From positions 3,805,001-3,869,000 of the forward strand of contig NZ_CP115159.1 of assembly GCF_027594425.1 (NCBI RefSeq): DNA of 64,000 nt, written 5' to 3'. Source of the DNA: Zunongwangia sp. HGR-M22. Its GTDB lineage: Bacteria; Bacteroidota; Bacteroidia; Flavobacteriales; Flavobacteriaceae. The notes beneath the pieces were generated by a model. It was not told where the DNA came from. It made no database searches and saw nothing but the letters and a program-made list of their open reading frames with translations. A program made the position numbers and the translations under genes. The stretch's first letter is position 1; every line of letters begins with the position of its first letter. Of this stretch, positions 26,109 through 36,130 are shown piece after piece.

Positions 26109-29100
26109 CTGAATCTTTCCATAAGTAAGGTGGCATTGGTTCTTGAAGTTCCCATTTAATATTCATAGGTTTACTTCCGTAATAATCTTTTATTCTAGCT
26201 TCTCCTAAAAATATAGAACCCATTGTGTTTCCATATTCATCAACACCTTTCTCTCTTACGAAAAGAAGAATTTTCTTTTTTTTCTCTTTGTGATTAATAT
26301 ATGATTGTCCTTTCTTGCTTTCTGGTTTTACATTATTTTGGCTTTGCCAATGAAATAGTTTTTCGCTGATTGCAAAATCTTCATATAATGTTGTTGGTGA
26401 AAAATCCTTTTCTGATTTGTTTAGCGTGATAAACAATAGTTCTGTGCTTTTATCTTTTGAAACAGCGACTCCTTCACGAATACTACTTTTTATCTTGAAA
26501 GTGCTAAACCCAAAGGCAGCTAAAATTTGTTCTCTTGTATATCTACTATGAATCTTTAATGGTTGTTCGTACGGAAGTTTTATTGGAGTTTCTATATAGT
26601 CAATCCTATCAATCAATATTTGCATTAAATCTACTATTTCTTGATTTAAAGCTTTATTTCTTCCAATAGCATGAATACTTTCTTCTAATGATTTGAAGCC
26701 TCCCGCATCTTGCCAAACATCATAATGCAGCATTAAACACATTTGTTTTTCATTAAGTGAAGTTGTACTAAAATTAATTTTAAAATTTTTTGATGCTAAT
26801 TTTTTAATAAAATTAAAGTAGCTATATGAATTGCAAGAAAGCCATTTTTTATTTATAGCTCTTTGAATTTCCTTTTCATTAATATTTTCGATAGAATCCC
26901 CTCTTCCTGCCAATTCACAAAGACGTTTCCAAGTTGCTTTTTTGTAGATTAATTGAAGTGGTATATGATAGAAGTTTGTAAAATTTTTAAGTGTGAAGGG
27001 TAAGGTTGTTTGATGCTTATAGTTTTGTATCTTTCTTATAATTTGATTCTTATTTATTAATGTTGCTCGACGTATATTCTCTAATATAAAATTCTTTGCT
27101 TTCTTCTCTAAAACAATAGAACATCCCAACGGTAAATGTGGAAAATCGTCTTCAGTTTCTTTAAGAACAGAAGTATTTGTTTTGCCAATTAATGCCCTAA
27201 ATTTACTTTCATAATCATATTCTGGACGAGAATTCCCAACAAAATCTAATACAGTTAAACATTCCTTTTTTTCTGCTAACCTTAAACCTCTGCCTAGCTG
27301 TTGTAGAAATACTGTTAAACTTTCTGTAGGCCTTAAAAACAAAATTGTATCTATTTCAGGGATATCAATTCCTTCATTAAATATATCAACCACAAAAAGA
27401 TAATTAATTTCTTTTAGTTTGAATTTTTTTATAAGTTTATTTCGGTCTTTGTTACGGTTACTAACTAAATAATCGGCTTTTAATCCTGCAAGAGAGAATT
27501 TTTCTGCCATATATTCGGCGTGTTCCCGAGTTATGCAAAAGCATAAAGCTCTTACATCCTGGATATCATTCAAATACTTTTCTAGATTTTTTAATATATG
27601 ATTTACACGTATGTCGTTTTGCGTATAAAGCTGGGATAATTCGCTGGGTAAATACTTCCCGTTTCGCCAAGTTGCATTCGATAAATCTATATTATCTGTA
27701 ACTCCAAAATACTGAAAAGGGCATAAAAGCTTTCGGTTAAGTGCTTCGGGCAAACGTATTTCTGCTGCAATATTATTGTTGAAATCTTTCAAAATATCTT
27801 CTCCGTCCATTCTTTCTGGCGTAGCAGTTAATCCAAGTAAAATTTTGGGATTAAAATAATTAAGTACTGCACGGTAACTCGATGCCGATATGTGATGTAC
27901 TTCATCTATAATTATGAAATCATAATATTCCGGAGATAAATCCAATTCTTCAATACGGTTGTTTAAAGTTTGTATAGAAACAAACACATTTTCAAATCTC
28001 TCAGGCTCTATCCCGTCAACCCATAATTCACCAAAATTATTATCTTTTAAAACACCTTGAAATGTTGCTTGGGCTTGCTGAAGTATTTCTTTTCTATGAG
28101 CTATAAATAATAATTTACATTTTAAATCTCCATCTTTAAAGCGCTTAAAATCAAATGCAGAAATAATAGTTTTTCCAGTTCCGGTTGCGGCTACTAATAA
28201 GTTTTTAAAGCGATTATGAATGTTTCGCTCAGTAGTTAGTTTTTCAAGTATTTGCTCTTGGTAAGGGAAAGGTTTGATGTCAAAATACATAGCGACATTT
28301 AAATTGTCATTTTTCTTTTCCTGCTTTAGAGCTTTTTTTATTCTAACGACATCTCTTTTCTTATCAAAAAATTCGAACTCTTTATCTTGCCAATAAGTGT
28401 CAAATGTCTTTTGAAACTTATCAATAATATGTGGTATTTCTTGTGTAGTAATCTTTAGATTCCATTCTAATCCATTTGTAAGAGCAGATCTGGATAAATT
28501 AGATGAGCCGATATAACCGGTATGAAAACCTGAATTTCTATAAAAAAGGTATGCCTTTGCGTGCAATCTTTCATTATTGGTATTATATGAAACTTTTATT
28601 TCTGTGTTTTTAAGTGATGCTAAAAATTCAATTGCTTTTGAATCTGTAGCTCCCATGTAAGTTGTAGTGATAATTTGTAATTTCCCTCCACGTTGTGTAA
28701 ATTCTATAAGTTCATTTTCAAATATTCTAATACCAGTCCATTTTATAAAAGAAACTAGAAAATTTATTTTATCTGCTGAGAGGATTTCTTTTTTTATCTC
28801 ACTTTCTAAAGATATCCCAGAATTACTACCTGTAAAAAGCTCACTTTGAGAAAGCCTTGAATATGGAGTGATATGCTTTAAATGTTTGTTAAAATCTGAT
28901 ACATCAGCATCTATCTTAGAAAAAACAGCAGAAAGTATCTTTGCTTCTACAGAAATCAAATCATCATCAAAATCTTGAATTTGTAGCTCTTCTTTTATTA
29001 AATAAATAATTTTGTTTGCTAAACTAATTTGCTTTTCAATTGAATCATCTCCCGTAATTAAGCTCAATGCCCCTTTAATTAAGTTAGCTAAATATTGGCC

Positions 29101-29226
29101 AAGGATTTTTGCTGCCTCGGATTTGTCAATTTTAGTTTTTTTGATGTAAAATTGATCATGATCCAGCTTATTAATTTCGGAAAGGACTAATTTGTTTATA
29201 AGCTTTTCATAAATCCCTGTTTGCAT
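26089..29226 (-). CDS. PLD nuclease-DEAD helicase-DUF3427 fusion (defence-type)
   Basis: 1045 residues. An N-terminal region (~1-140) is followed by a phospholipase-D-type nuclease domain with one HxK motif (His222, Lys224 in LHAKAYLF) and GSSNLS (Asn243). A superfamily 2 helicase follows: Walker A AATGTGKT (346-353), DEVHH (441-445), TATPER (467-472) and QQLGRGLR. The ~350-residue C-terminal part has the look of DUF3427 (RYTREQILAAFG ... GVDEYGNTMGSIFLGEA). Such fusions are common in defence islands and are expected to translocate on DNA and cut it. A single HxK implies dimerisation for cleavage (family knowledge). Neighbours: a restriction-enzyme homologue on one side and sdhB on the other. 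Confidence 0.9.
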   Translation of the reverse strand: MQTGIYEKLINKLVLSEINKLDHDQFYIKKTKIDKSEAAKILGQYLANLIKGALSLITGDDSIEKQISLANKIIYLIKEELQIQDFDDDLISVEAKILSAVFSKIDADVSDFNKHLKHITPYSRLSQSELFTGSNSGISLESEIKKEILSADKINFLVSFIKWTGIRIFENELIEFTQRGGKLQIITTTYMGATDSKAIEFLASLKNTEIKVSYNTNNERLHAKAYLFYRNSGFHTGYIGSSNLSRSALTNGLEWNLKITTQEIPHIIDKFQKTFDTYWQDKEFEFFDKKRDVVRIKKALKQEKKNDNLNVAMYFDIKPFPYQEQILEKLTTERNIHNRFKNLLVAATGTGKTIISAFDFKRFKDGDLKCKLLFIAHRKEILQQAQATFQGVLKDNNFGELWVDGIEPERFENVFVSIQTLNNRIEELDLSPEYYDFIIIDEVHHISASSYRAVLNYFNPKILLGLTATPERMDGEDILKDFNNNIAAEIRLPEALNRKLLCPFQYFGVTDNIDLSNATWRNGKYLPSELSQLYTQNDIRVNHILKNLEKYLNDIQDVRALCFCITREHAEYMAEKFSLAGLKADYLVSNRNKDRNKLIKKFKLKEINYLFVVDIFNEGIDIPEIDTILFLRPTESLTVFLQQLGRGLRLAEKKECLTVLDFVGNSRPEYDYESKFRALIGKTNTSVLKETEDDFPHLPLGCSIVLEKKAKNFILENIRRATLINKNQIIRKIQNYKHQTTLPFTLKNFTNFYHIPLQLIYKKATWKRLCELAGRGDSIENINEKEIQRAINKKWLSCNSYSYFNFIKKLASKNFKINFSTTSLNEKQMCLMLHYDVWQDAGGFKSLEESIHAIGRNKALNQEIVDLMQILIDRIDYIETPIKLPYEQPLKIHSRYTREQILAAFGFSTFKIKSSIREGVAVSKDKSTELLFITLNKSEKDFSPTTLYEDFAISEKLFHWQSQNNVKPESKKGQSYINHKEKKKKILLFVREKGVDEYGNTMGSIFLGEARIKDYYGSKPMNIKWELQEPMPPYLWKDSAKMAVG

Positions 29227-29283
29227 GTTTGCTTTGATTTATTTTATAGAGAAATTTAATTCTTAACAATATAGAAATAAAAA

Positions 29284-29311
29284 ATCCCGAAATCTAGAAA
29301 GAAATCGGGAT
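29284..29311 (-). terminator. Terminator of the sdhCAB operon
   Basis: ATCCCGA (29284-29290) pairs with TCGGGAT (29305-29311). Read on the minus strand the hairpin is followed by a T-rich tail, as expected after sdhB. Confidence 0.7.
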
Positions 29312-29336
29312 CACATTTATTCAGAAAAAATATATT

Positions 29337-30083
29337 TTATCCTTTAGTACTTGCCGATAAATACTCACGGTTCATACGAGCAATGTTCTCTAAAGAAATT
29401 CCTTTAGGACATTCAATTTCACAAGCACCGGTATTTGTACAGTTACCAAATCCTTCTAGATCCATTTGGCGAACCATATTCATTACACGATCTGTAGCTT
29501 CTACCTGTCCCTGCGGAAGTAAAGCATATTGTGAAACTTTGGCTGAAGTAAATAACATTGCACTTGCATTTTTACAAGCTGCAACGCACGCACCACAACC
29601 AATACAGGTTGCTGCAGCAAAAGAATCATCTGCATCATGCTTGTTTACAGGAATACTATTGGCATCGATAGTGTTTCCTGAAGTATTTACAGAAACATAT
29701 CCACCCGCTTGCTGAATACGATCGAAAGAAGTTCTATCTACGATCAAATCTTTAACTACCGGGAACGCATTTGCTCTAAAAGGCTCGATCACAATAGTAT
29801 CACCATCTTTAAAAGAGCGCATGTGCAACTGGCAGGTTGTAATTAACTTATCTGGGCCGTGAGGCTCACCGTTAATTTGTAATGAACAAGAACCACAAAT
29901 CCCTTCACGACAATCATGATCAAATTCTACTGGGTCTTCTCCTTTAGCAACAAGCTCTTCATTTAAAACATCCAACATCTCTAGAAAAGACATATCGCCT
30001 TCGATACCATCGATAGGATAGGATACCATCTTCCCTTTAGACTTAGCGTTTTCTTGTCGCCATATTTTTAATGTAAGTTTCAT
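29337..30083 (-). CDS. sdhB: Succinate dehydrogenase/fumarate reductase iron-sulfur subunit
   Basis: 248 residues, the B-type SdhB found in Bacteroidota. It passes electrons between the flavoprotein and the membrane cytochrome. Cluster ligands are visible: a [2Fe-2S] site in [17 protein letters not shown] and the [4Fe-4S]/[3Fe-4S] sites in [15 protein letters not shown] and [15 protein letters not shown]. It is the last gene of sdhC-sdhA-sdhB. The 74-nt gap to sdhA carries a short 7-nt-period repeat (GAGTATTGAGTCTTGAGT), related to the junction repeats further left. Confidence 0.97.
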   Translation of the reverse strand: MKLTLKIWRQENAKSKGKMVSYPIDGIEGDMSFLEMLDVLNEELVAKGEDPVEFDHDCREGICGSCSLQINGEPHGPDKLITTCQLHMRSFKDGDTIVIEPFRANAFPVVKDLIVDRTSFDRIQQAGGYVSVNTSGNTIDANSIPVNKHDADDSFAAATCIGCGACVAACKNASAMLFTSAKVSQYALLPQGQVEATDRVMNMVRQMDLEGFGNCTNTGACEIECPKGISLENIARMNREYLSASTKG

Positions 30084-30157
30084 ATTCTTTAGATTTTAGT
30101 ATTGAGTATTGAGTCTTGAGTCGCTATTTGTAACAGCTCATATCTCAACACTTGCAT
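30084..30157 (-). repeat. Short junction repeat between sdhA and sdhB
   Basis: The gap holds TTGAGTA TTGAGTC TTGAGTC in 7-nt steps near 30101-30121 and a second GATATGAG-like piece, filling the space from the sdhA stop to the sdhB start. Confidence 0.55.
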
Positions 30158-32161
30158 CTATTTATAACTTCTTGTTTTTAATTCGATATTATCAAAAATA
30201 AGCTCTTCTTTATGAAGCGCTGCATCGCTTGGTTGTCCTTTATATTCCCAGGCAGCTACATATTTAAAGTTTTCATCGTCCCTTAAAGCTTCACCTTCTT
30301 CGGTTTGATATTCTTCTCTAAAGTGCCCTCCACAAGACTCATTTCTATGTAATGCATCTTTAGCGAAAAGTTCTCCTAGTTCAAGGAAATCGGCCACACG
30401 ACCTGCTTTTTCTAATTCAGCATTTTTACTATCTGCAGTTCCGGTAATTTTTACGTTTTTCCAGAAATCTTCTCTTAAAGCTTTAATTTCTTCAATAGCT
30501 TCCTTAAGACCTTGCTCATTACGCGCCATACCACACTTATCCCACATGATCTTACCTAATTTCTTATGGTAAGTATCTACAGAATGTTTTCCGCCAGCAT
30601 TCATCAGTTTATTGATTCGGTCTGTAACGTCTTTTTCAGCAGCATCAAATTCTGGAGAATCTGTTGGGATTTTACCGGTTTTAATATCGCCTGAAAGATA
30701 ATCACCTATTGTATAAGGCAGAACGAAATAACCATCTGCAAGTCCTTGCATTAAAGCAGAAGCTCCCAATCTGTTAGCACCGTGATCTGAGAAGTTGGCT
30801 TCTCCGGCAGCGTAACATCCAGGAATTGTTGTTTGTAGGTTATAATCTACCCAAAGACCTCCCATCGTATAATGTACTGCCGGGAAGATCATCATTGGTG
30901 TTTCGTAAGGATTTTGATCGGTAATCTTTTCATACATCTGGAAAAGGTTACCATATTTAGCTTCTACAGCTTCTTTACCTAGTTTAATAATTTCAGATTC
31001 AGATGCATCTTTTTTACCAGCCGAGAATGCCGCTTCTTTTCCGTAACGTTTTATTGCACTGGCGAAATCTAAAAATACAGCCTGGCCAGTTTTATTAACT
31101 CCAAAACCTGCATCACAACGTTCTTTTGCAGCTCTAGAGGCTACATCGCGAGGTACAAGGTTACCAAATGAAGGATATCTTCTCTCTAAGTAATAATCTC
31201 TTTCTTCTTCAGAAAGCTCGGTAGGCTTTTTCTTTCCTTCTCTAATTGCCTCTGCATCTTCTTTTTTCTTCGGAACCCAAATACGCCCATCATTACGTAG
31301 AGACTCAGACATCAAAGTTAATTTAGACTGATGATCTCCTGAAACAGGAATACAAGTTGGGTGTATTTGCGTATAACATGGATTTGCAAAGTAAGCACCT
31401 CTACGGTGAGCTCTCCAGGCTGCCATCACATTACTTCCCATCGCATTGGTAGAAAGGAAAAACACATTACCATAACCTCCTGAAGCCAATACAACTGCGT
31501 GAGCCGAATGTCTCTGGATCTCTCCGGTAATCATATCTCTGGCAATAATTCCTCTTGCCTTACCATCAACCAAAACAAGATCCATCATCTCGTGACGATT
31601 AAAGGTTTGAATCTTACCACGATTAATCTGGCGGTTCATTGCAGAATATGCTCCTAACAATAATTGCTGACCCGTTTGTCCTTTTGCGTAAAAAGTTCTG
31701 GAAACCAAAACTCCACCAAAAGAACGGTTATCTAAATAACCACCATATTCACGTGCAAAAGGAACACCTTGTGCAACACACTGGTCGATAATATTCCCTG
31801 ATACCTCAGCAAGACGGTAAACATTCGCTTCTCTAGAACGATAATCACCACCTTTTACAGTATCATAAAAAAGGCGGTAATCTGAGTCACCATCTCCCTG
31901 ATAATTTTTTGATGCATTTATACCTCCCTGTGCAGCAATAGAGTGCGCACGTCTTGGAGAATCCTGGTAGCAAAAAGTCTTTACATTATAACCTAACTCT
32001 GCAAGTGTTGCAGCAGCAGCTCCTCCTGCAAGTCCTGTACCTACAACGATAACATCAATATTACGCTTATTGGCAGGGTTTACCAGGTTAATATCATTTT
32101 TATGTTTAGTCCACTTATCTTTAAGCGGCCCTTCTGGTATCTTTGATTCTAAAACTGACAT
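30158..32161 (-). CDS. sdhA: Succinate dehydrogenase/fumarate reductase flavoprotein subunit
   Basis: 667 residues, catalytic subunit oxidising succinate to fumarate. The FAD-binding loop [19 protein letters not shown] is at about residues 39-57. The conserved [11 protein letters not shown] surrounds the FAD-linking histidine region. The catalytic [19 protein letters not shown] and the [10 protein letters not shown] and [15 protein letters not shown] blocks follow. The sequence pattern is of the B-type complex with a single di-haem cytochrome, matching the one-subunit anchor encoded just upstream (12-nt gap to sdhC). Confidence 0.97.
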   Translation of the reverse strand: MSVLESKIPEGPLKDKWTKHKNDINLVNPANKRNIDVIVVGTGLAGGAAAATLAELGYNVKTFCYQDSPRRAHSIAAQGGINASKNYQGDGDSDYRLFYDTVKGGDYRSREANVYRLAEVSGNIIDQCVAQGVPFAREYGGYLDNRSFGGVLVSRTFYAKGQTGQQLLLGAYSAMNRQINRGKIQTFNRHEMMDLVLVDGKARGIIARDMITGEIQRHSAHAVVLASGGYGNVFFLSTNAMGSNVMAAWRAHRRGAYFANPCYTQIHPTCIPVSGDHQSKLTLMSESLRNDGRIWVPKKKEDAEAIREGKKKPTELSEEERDYYLERRYPSFGNLVPRDVASRAAKERCDAGFGVNKTGQAVFLDFASAIKRYGKEAAFSAGKKDASESEIIKLGKEAVEAKYGNLFQMYEKITDQNPYETPMMIFPAVHYTMGGLWVDYNLQTTIPGCYAAGEANFSDHGANRLGASALMQGLADGYFVLPYTIGDYLSGDIKTGKIPTDSPEFDAAEKDVTDRINKLMNAGGKHSVDTYHKKLGKIMWDKCGMARNEQGLKEAIEEIKALREDFWKNVKITGTADSKNAELEKAGRVADFLELGELFAKDALHRNESCGGHFREEYQTEEGEALRDDENFKYVAAWEYKGQPSDAALHKEELIFDNIELKTRSYK

Positions 32162-32173
32162 AAATCTCGCGAA

Positions 32174-32836
32174 TTAAAGGTTATTGATATAGTGAAACAA
32201 TGCTATAAAAATAAATCCTAGCGGAATGATTATAGCATAAGCCAGTGTAATGCCTCTTACTCCTTTAGCATATTTGTTATTCCATCCCATCGATTGAAAA
32301 GAAGAAGAAAAACCATGAAGAAGGTGTAAACTTAAGAATACAAACGATATACAGTAAGCTGCCACCCGAATTGGGTCCTGAAACTTTGCAACCAACTCAC
32401 CATAATATCTTGAGGCATCCTCTGGGTGAGATTCTACATATTTATGCACTAATTCTGGCACCCAAAAATCATAAAAGTGAAGTGCTAAAAAAGCTAAAAC
32501 TACTAATCCAGAATAAATCATGTTTCTGGACATCCAGCTCGAGTTAGCGCTTCCGTTATAATTTACATACTTTATATTTCTAGCCCCTCGGTTTTTAGCC
32601 TCAAGCACAAATCCCATTACAAAATGGAATATTACTCCAAAGATCAATACCGGCTGAAGAATCGCCTGTACTAAAAAATTGGTTCCCATAAAATGAGAAA
32701 GCTCGTTGAATAGATCTTTACTAATTACTGAAGTAAGATTAATAGTAAAGTGTTGAAGCAAAAATAAGACTAGGAACAGTCCCGACAAGGCCATCGCAAC
32801 TTTTTTTGCGATAGATGATTTTAAAAATCCACCCAT
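32174..32836 (-). CDS. sdhC: Succinate dehydrogenase cytochrome b subunit (B-type)
   Basis: 220 residues with five predicted membrane helices. It anchors the enzyme and exchanges electrons with menaquinone through two haems. Histidines in or near the helices include LQHFTINLT, VIFHFVMGFVLEAKN, LALHFYDFW, LSLHLLHGFSSSF and IALFHYINNL. It is the first gene of the operon, with a well-formed promoter upstream. Confidence 0.93.
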   Translation of the reverse strand: MGGFLKSSIAKKVAMALSGLFLVLFLLQHFTINLTSVISKDLFNELSHFMGTNFLVQAILQPVLIFGVIFHFVMGFVLEAKNRGARNIKYVNYNGSANSSWMSRNMIYSGLVVLAFLALHFYDFWVPELVHKYVESHPEDASRYYGELVAKFQDPIRVAAYCISFVFLSLHLLHGFSSSFQSMGWNNKYAKGVRGITLAYAIIIPLGFIFIALFHYINNL

Positions 32837-32865
32837 TGGTTTGATTATTTATAGAATTTTAACAG

Positions 32866-32897
32866 CAAAAATACACTCCAATTAACTTATGGACAAA
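32866..32897 (-). promoter_or_regulatory. Promoter of sdhCAB
   Basis: On the minus strand TTTG (32894-32897), 20 nt, TATTTTTG (32866-32873) matches the Bacteroidota consensus at both elements. The start codon of sdhC lies 30 nt downstream. Apart from this and the asnB terminator, the 329-nt gap 32837-33165 shows nothing else. Confidence 0.8.
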
Positions 32898-33111
32898 CTT
32901 TAATGCTTCTTTATAAGGCTATTTAGAATAAGTATAATTAAGCCGCATTTTTGTTTAATCTTCAGATTTAGAAAAAAGAACATCACTTATAAGGAAAAGT
33001 CCCTATAATCAAGGCTTAAAAAGAATGAAGCGCATTATTTATAAAACTTTTTCAATCGATTGAAATTCTACAATTTATAAAGTAAGATGATAAATACAGT
33101 GCATAAAAAAA

Positions 33112-33142
33112 AGCTATTCAAAATATCGAATTTTGAATAGCT
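33112..33142 (-). terminator. Terminator of asnB
   Basis: A perfect 13-bp stem AGCTATTCAAAAT/ATTTTGAATAGCT with a 5-nt loop; on the minus strand it is followed by TTTTTTT. Confidence 0.88.
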
Positions 33143-33165
33143 CTATTATTTATTTTAATTCAGAT

Positions 33166-34848
33166 TTAGCCTTCTACAAGATCTTTTTTGTAAGCATCTG
33201 AGTGAACGTTGGCAACTGCTCTACCAGATGGGTCGTTCATATTTTTAAACGATTCATCCCACTCTAAAGCTCTTGGTGTGCTACAAGCTACTGAAGGAAC
33301 TGAAGGAACTGATAATGCCGCAGCATCACTTGGGAAATGCTGAGAGAATATAGATCTATAGTAGTATTCCTCTTTACTTGTTGGTGGCTGTATTGGGAAT
33401 TTGAAGTGCGAGTTTTTCAATTGCTCATCTGTCACTTCAGATTCTACTAACTGTTTTAAAGTATCGATCCAGCTATATCCAACACCATCAGAAAATTGTT
33501 CTTTTTGTCTCCAAGCAACACTTTCTGGCAAGTAATCTTCAAAAGCTTTTCTTAGCACCCACTTTTCTATACGCTCACCAGTGATCATTTTATCTTCGGG
33601 GTTAAGACGCATTGCAACATCCATAAACTCTTTATCTAAGAATGGTACACGCCCTTCGATTCCCCAGGCACAAAGTGATTTATTAGCTCTTAAACAATCG
33701 TATTGATGTAATTTATCTAATTTACGAACAGTTTCTTCATGAAACTCTTTCGCATTTGGTGCTTTATGGAAATATAGATACCCGCCAAAAAGTTCATCAG
33801 ATCCTTCTCCAGAAAGCACCATTTTAATCCCTAAAGATTTGATGGTTCTGGCCATTAAATACATTGGCGTGGAAGCTCGAATCGTAGTTACATCATAAGT
33901 CTCTAGATGATAAATTACATCCTTTATCGCGTCTAGACCTTCCTGAATCGTGAATTTAATCTCATGATGTACCGTATCTAAATGATCAGCAACTTTTTGT
34001 GCAGCGGCAAGATCTGGAGAACCTTCTAATCCAATAGCAAAGGAGTGTAATCTTGGCCACCATGCTGCATCTTTATCATCACTTTCTATTCTTTTTTCTG
34101 AATATTTTTTAGCGACTGCTGAAGTAATTGAAGAATCTAAACCTCCAGAAAGTAAAACTCCATAAGGAACATCACTCATTAACTGGCGGTGTACCGCTTT
34201 TTCTAAAGCTTCTTTTAAGTCTTCGATACTCGTTGGGTTATCCTTAACTGCATCATAATCCATCCAATCACGCTCGTACCATTTCTGGAAACCTTCTTCT
34301 TTACTAGATAAATAGTGACCAGGAGGAAATAATTCGATTTTCGAACATTTTCCTTCTAAAGCTTTAAGTTCTGAAGCTACATAAAAAGTACCGTTATGAT
34401 CCCATCCAATATATAATGGAATAATCCCCATATGATCTCTTGCGATTAGGTACTCATCTTTTTCAACATCATAGATCGCAAAACCAAAAATTCCGTTAAG
34501 GTCATCAAGAAACTTTGCGCCTTTTTGTTTGTATAAAGCAAGGATCACTTCACAATCTGATGCTGTTTGAAACTCGTAATCTGGGCACTGCTCTCTTAAT
34601 TTCTTATGATTATATATTTCGCCATTTGCGGCAAGTATTAATTTTTCATCTTTAGACAATAATGGCTGCCCTCCTGAAATTGGGTCGACAATAGCAAGAC
34701 GCTCGTGCGCCATAATCACATTATCATTACTGTAAATCCCACTCCAGTCTGGACCACGATGTCGTAAACATCTGGCCATTTCTAATAATTGAGGTCTTAA
34801 ATCATCAGACTTCTCTTTTAAATCGAACGCACATACAATTCCACACAC
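33166..34848 (-). CDS. asnB: Asparagine synthase B (glutamine-hydrolysing)
   Basis: 560 residues, E. coli AsnB-like length. It makes asparagine from aspartate, ATP and glutamine. The N-terminal glutaminase domain starts MCGIVCAFD, with Cys2 the nucleophile after removal of Met1, and RHRGPDWSG follows. The synthetase domain has the pyrophosphate loop LLSGGLDSS and the LSGEGSDELFGGYLYF block. A short Ser/Pro/Val-rich stretch (LSVPSVPSVACSTPRA) near the C-terminus is normal for this branch. Monocistronic with its own terminator. Confidence 0.97.
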   Translation of the reverse strand: MCGIVCAFDLKEKSDDLRPQLLEMARCLRHRGPDWSGIYSNDNVIMAHERLAIVDPISGGQPLLSKDEKLILAANGEIYNHKKLREQCPDYEFQTASDCEVILALYKQKGAKFLDDLNGIFGFAIYDVEKDEYLIARDHMGIIPLYIGWDHNGTFYVASELKALEGKCSKIELFPPGHYLSSKEEGFQKWYERDWMDYDAVKDNPTSIEDLKEALEKAVHRQLMSDVPYGVLLSGGLDSSITSAVAKKYSEKRIESDDKDAAWWPRLHSFAIGLEGSPDLAAAQKVADHLDTVHHEIKFTIQEGLDAIKDVIYHLETYDVTTIRASTPMYLMARTIKSLGIKMVLSGEGSDELFGGYLYFHKAPNAKEFHEETVRKLDKLHQYDCLRANKSLCAWGIEGRVPFLDKEFMDVAMRLNPEDKMITGERIEKWVLRKAFEDYLPESVAWRQKEQFSDGVGYSWIDTLKQLVESEVTDEQLKNSHFKFPIQPPTSKEEYYYRSIFSQHFPSDAAALSVPSVPSVACSTPRALEWDESFKNMNDPSGRAVANVHSDAYKKDLVEG

Positions 34849-35136
34849 AGTTTTAAAATTTTAAGTATTAAAGATGAAACAAATATCGATTAATCATTTC
34901 ATTAAAAAAGTCACAATATCTATTTCGATTACATTTATAAACCATATAATCAAAATATGATTAAATAATAAAAATTCAGAAGTATAAATATAATGATTTT
35001 TTTTCAGCAGTAAAATTCTTTATATCCAGCATCTCAGGCTTATTTTAAAAGTGCAAGAATTGATAACATATTTATAATATTTCTTTAAGACTCAAAATGA
35101 AGCAATAATTGTAACTTTAAGGTAAAATTCAATATT

Positions 35137-35901
35137 ATGAGTAATTTCAAAGATAAAACAGCAATAATTACGGGCGGTTCCGGAAGCATTGGTTATACTA
35201 CCGCATTAGAATTAGCAGAAAAAGGTGCGAATGTATTATTAGTTGATATCGATGAAGAATCTTTAAAAGAAAAAGAATCGGCCGCAAAAAAAGAGAATTT
35301 AAATATTTCCTACGTTGTCGCCGATGTAAGTAAACCAGAGGATGTAAAAAATTACGTAGACACCTGTATTGAGCGTTATGGTAAAATTGATTATTTCTTT
35401 AATAACGCCGGTATAGAAGGTAAAGTGGCACCTTTAGAGGAGTACCCAGATGACATTTTTGATAAAGTGATGGAGGTTAATGTAAAAGGCACTTACTTAG
35501 GAATGAAGCATGTAATCACGAAAATTGAAGATGGAGGTAGTATCGTAATTACATCTTCAGTAGCTGGTTTACAAGGCTCTCCTAAAATGGTTTCCTACAT
35601 CACATCTAAACATGCGGTTATAGGAATCATGCGGACTGCCGCTTTAGAATTGGGAAAAAGAAATGTGCGTGTAAACTGCGTAAATCCCGGCTCTGTAGAT
35701 AATCGCATGATGCGTTCTCTTGAAGATGGCGTAAATCCAGGACATGGAGACGAGGTAAAAAAAGCTTACGAATCTACCATTCCGCTAGGAAGATACGCCA
35801 CACCTGAAGATATATCACATATGGTTTGCTTCCTATTTTCTGATAAAGCCTCTTATGCCAACGGCCAAACATTTGTAATCGATGGCGGAATGAAAGCTTA
35901 A
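35137..35901 (+). CDS. Short-chain dehydrogenase/reductase
   Basis: 254 residues, classical SDR. Cofactor loop GGSGSIGYTTALE (residues 13-25), NNAG motif in YFFNNAGIEG, catalytic Ser/Tyr/Lys in VITSSVAG and VSYITSKHAV, ending in the typical FVIDGGMKA. Asp after the second strand (LLVDIDEE) suggests NAD rather than NADP preference, by family rule. The physiological substrate is unknown. Followed by its own hairpin terminator. Confidence 0.88.
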   Translation: MSNFKDKTAIITGGSGSIGYTTALELAEKGANVLLVDIDEESLKEKESAAKKENLNISYVVADVSKPEDVKNYVDTCIERYGKIDYFFNNAGIEGKVAPLEEYPDDIFDKVMEVNVKGTYLGMKHVITKIEDGGSIVITSSVAGLQGSPKMVSYITSKHAVIGIMRTAALELGKRNVRVNCVNPGSVDNRMMRSLEDGVNPGHGDEVKKAYESTIPLGRYATPEDISHMVCFLFSDKASYANGQTFVIDGGMKA

Positions 35902-35921
35902 GTATTTTTAAATGTTTTTTT

Positions 35922-35962
35922 ATATAAAAGGGATCCATAAAACGGATTCCTTTTATATTTTA
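35922..35962 (+). terminator. Terminator after the SDR gene
   Basis: A 15-bp stem (35922-35936 with 35944-35958, one G:T-type mismatch) and a 7-nt loop, followed by TTTTA. Confidence 0.75.
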
Positions 35963-36130
35963 TCCAGTTTGCATAAATCGAAGAAGAATATTAAACACAA
36001 ATTTTAATGAACTCGAAAACACGAACAGAAACTGCTTTAGGCACTTGAAAAAAAGAAATATTAGCCTTGGATTAACAGGCATTCTAATCGCTGTTTTTTA
36101 GCTTTGAGGGATAATTTTGAAATTACAGTT

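Noticed and set aside
25308-29226. The helicase near pdeM as the ligase-associated helicase partner
   Set aside because: It has a PLD domain and DUF3427-like C-terminus, which differ from the ligase-associated DEXH helicase, and it is separated by another gene on the opposite strand.
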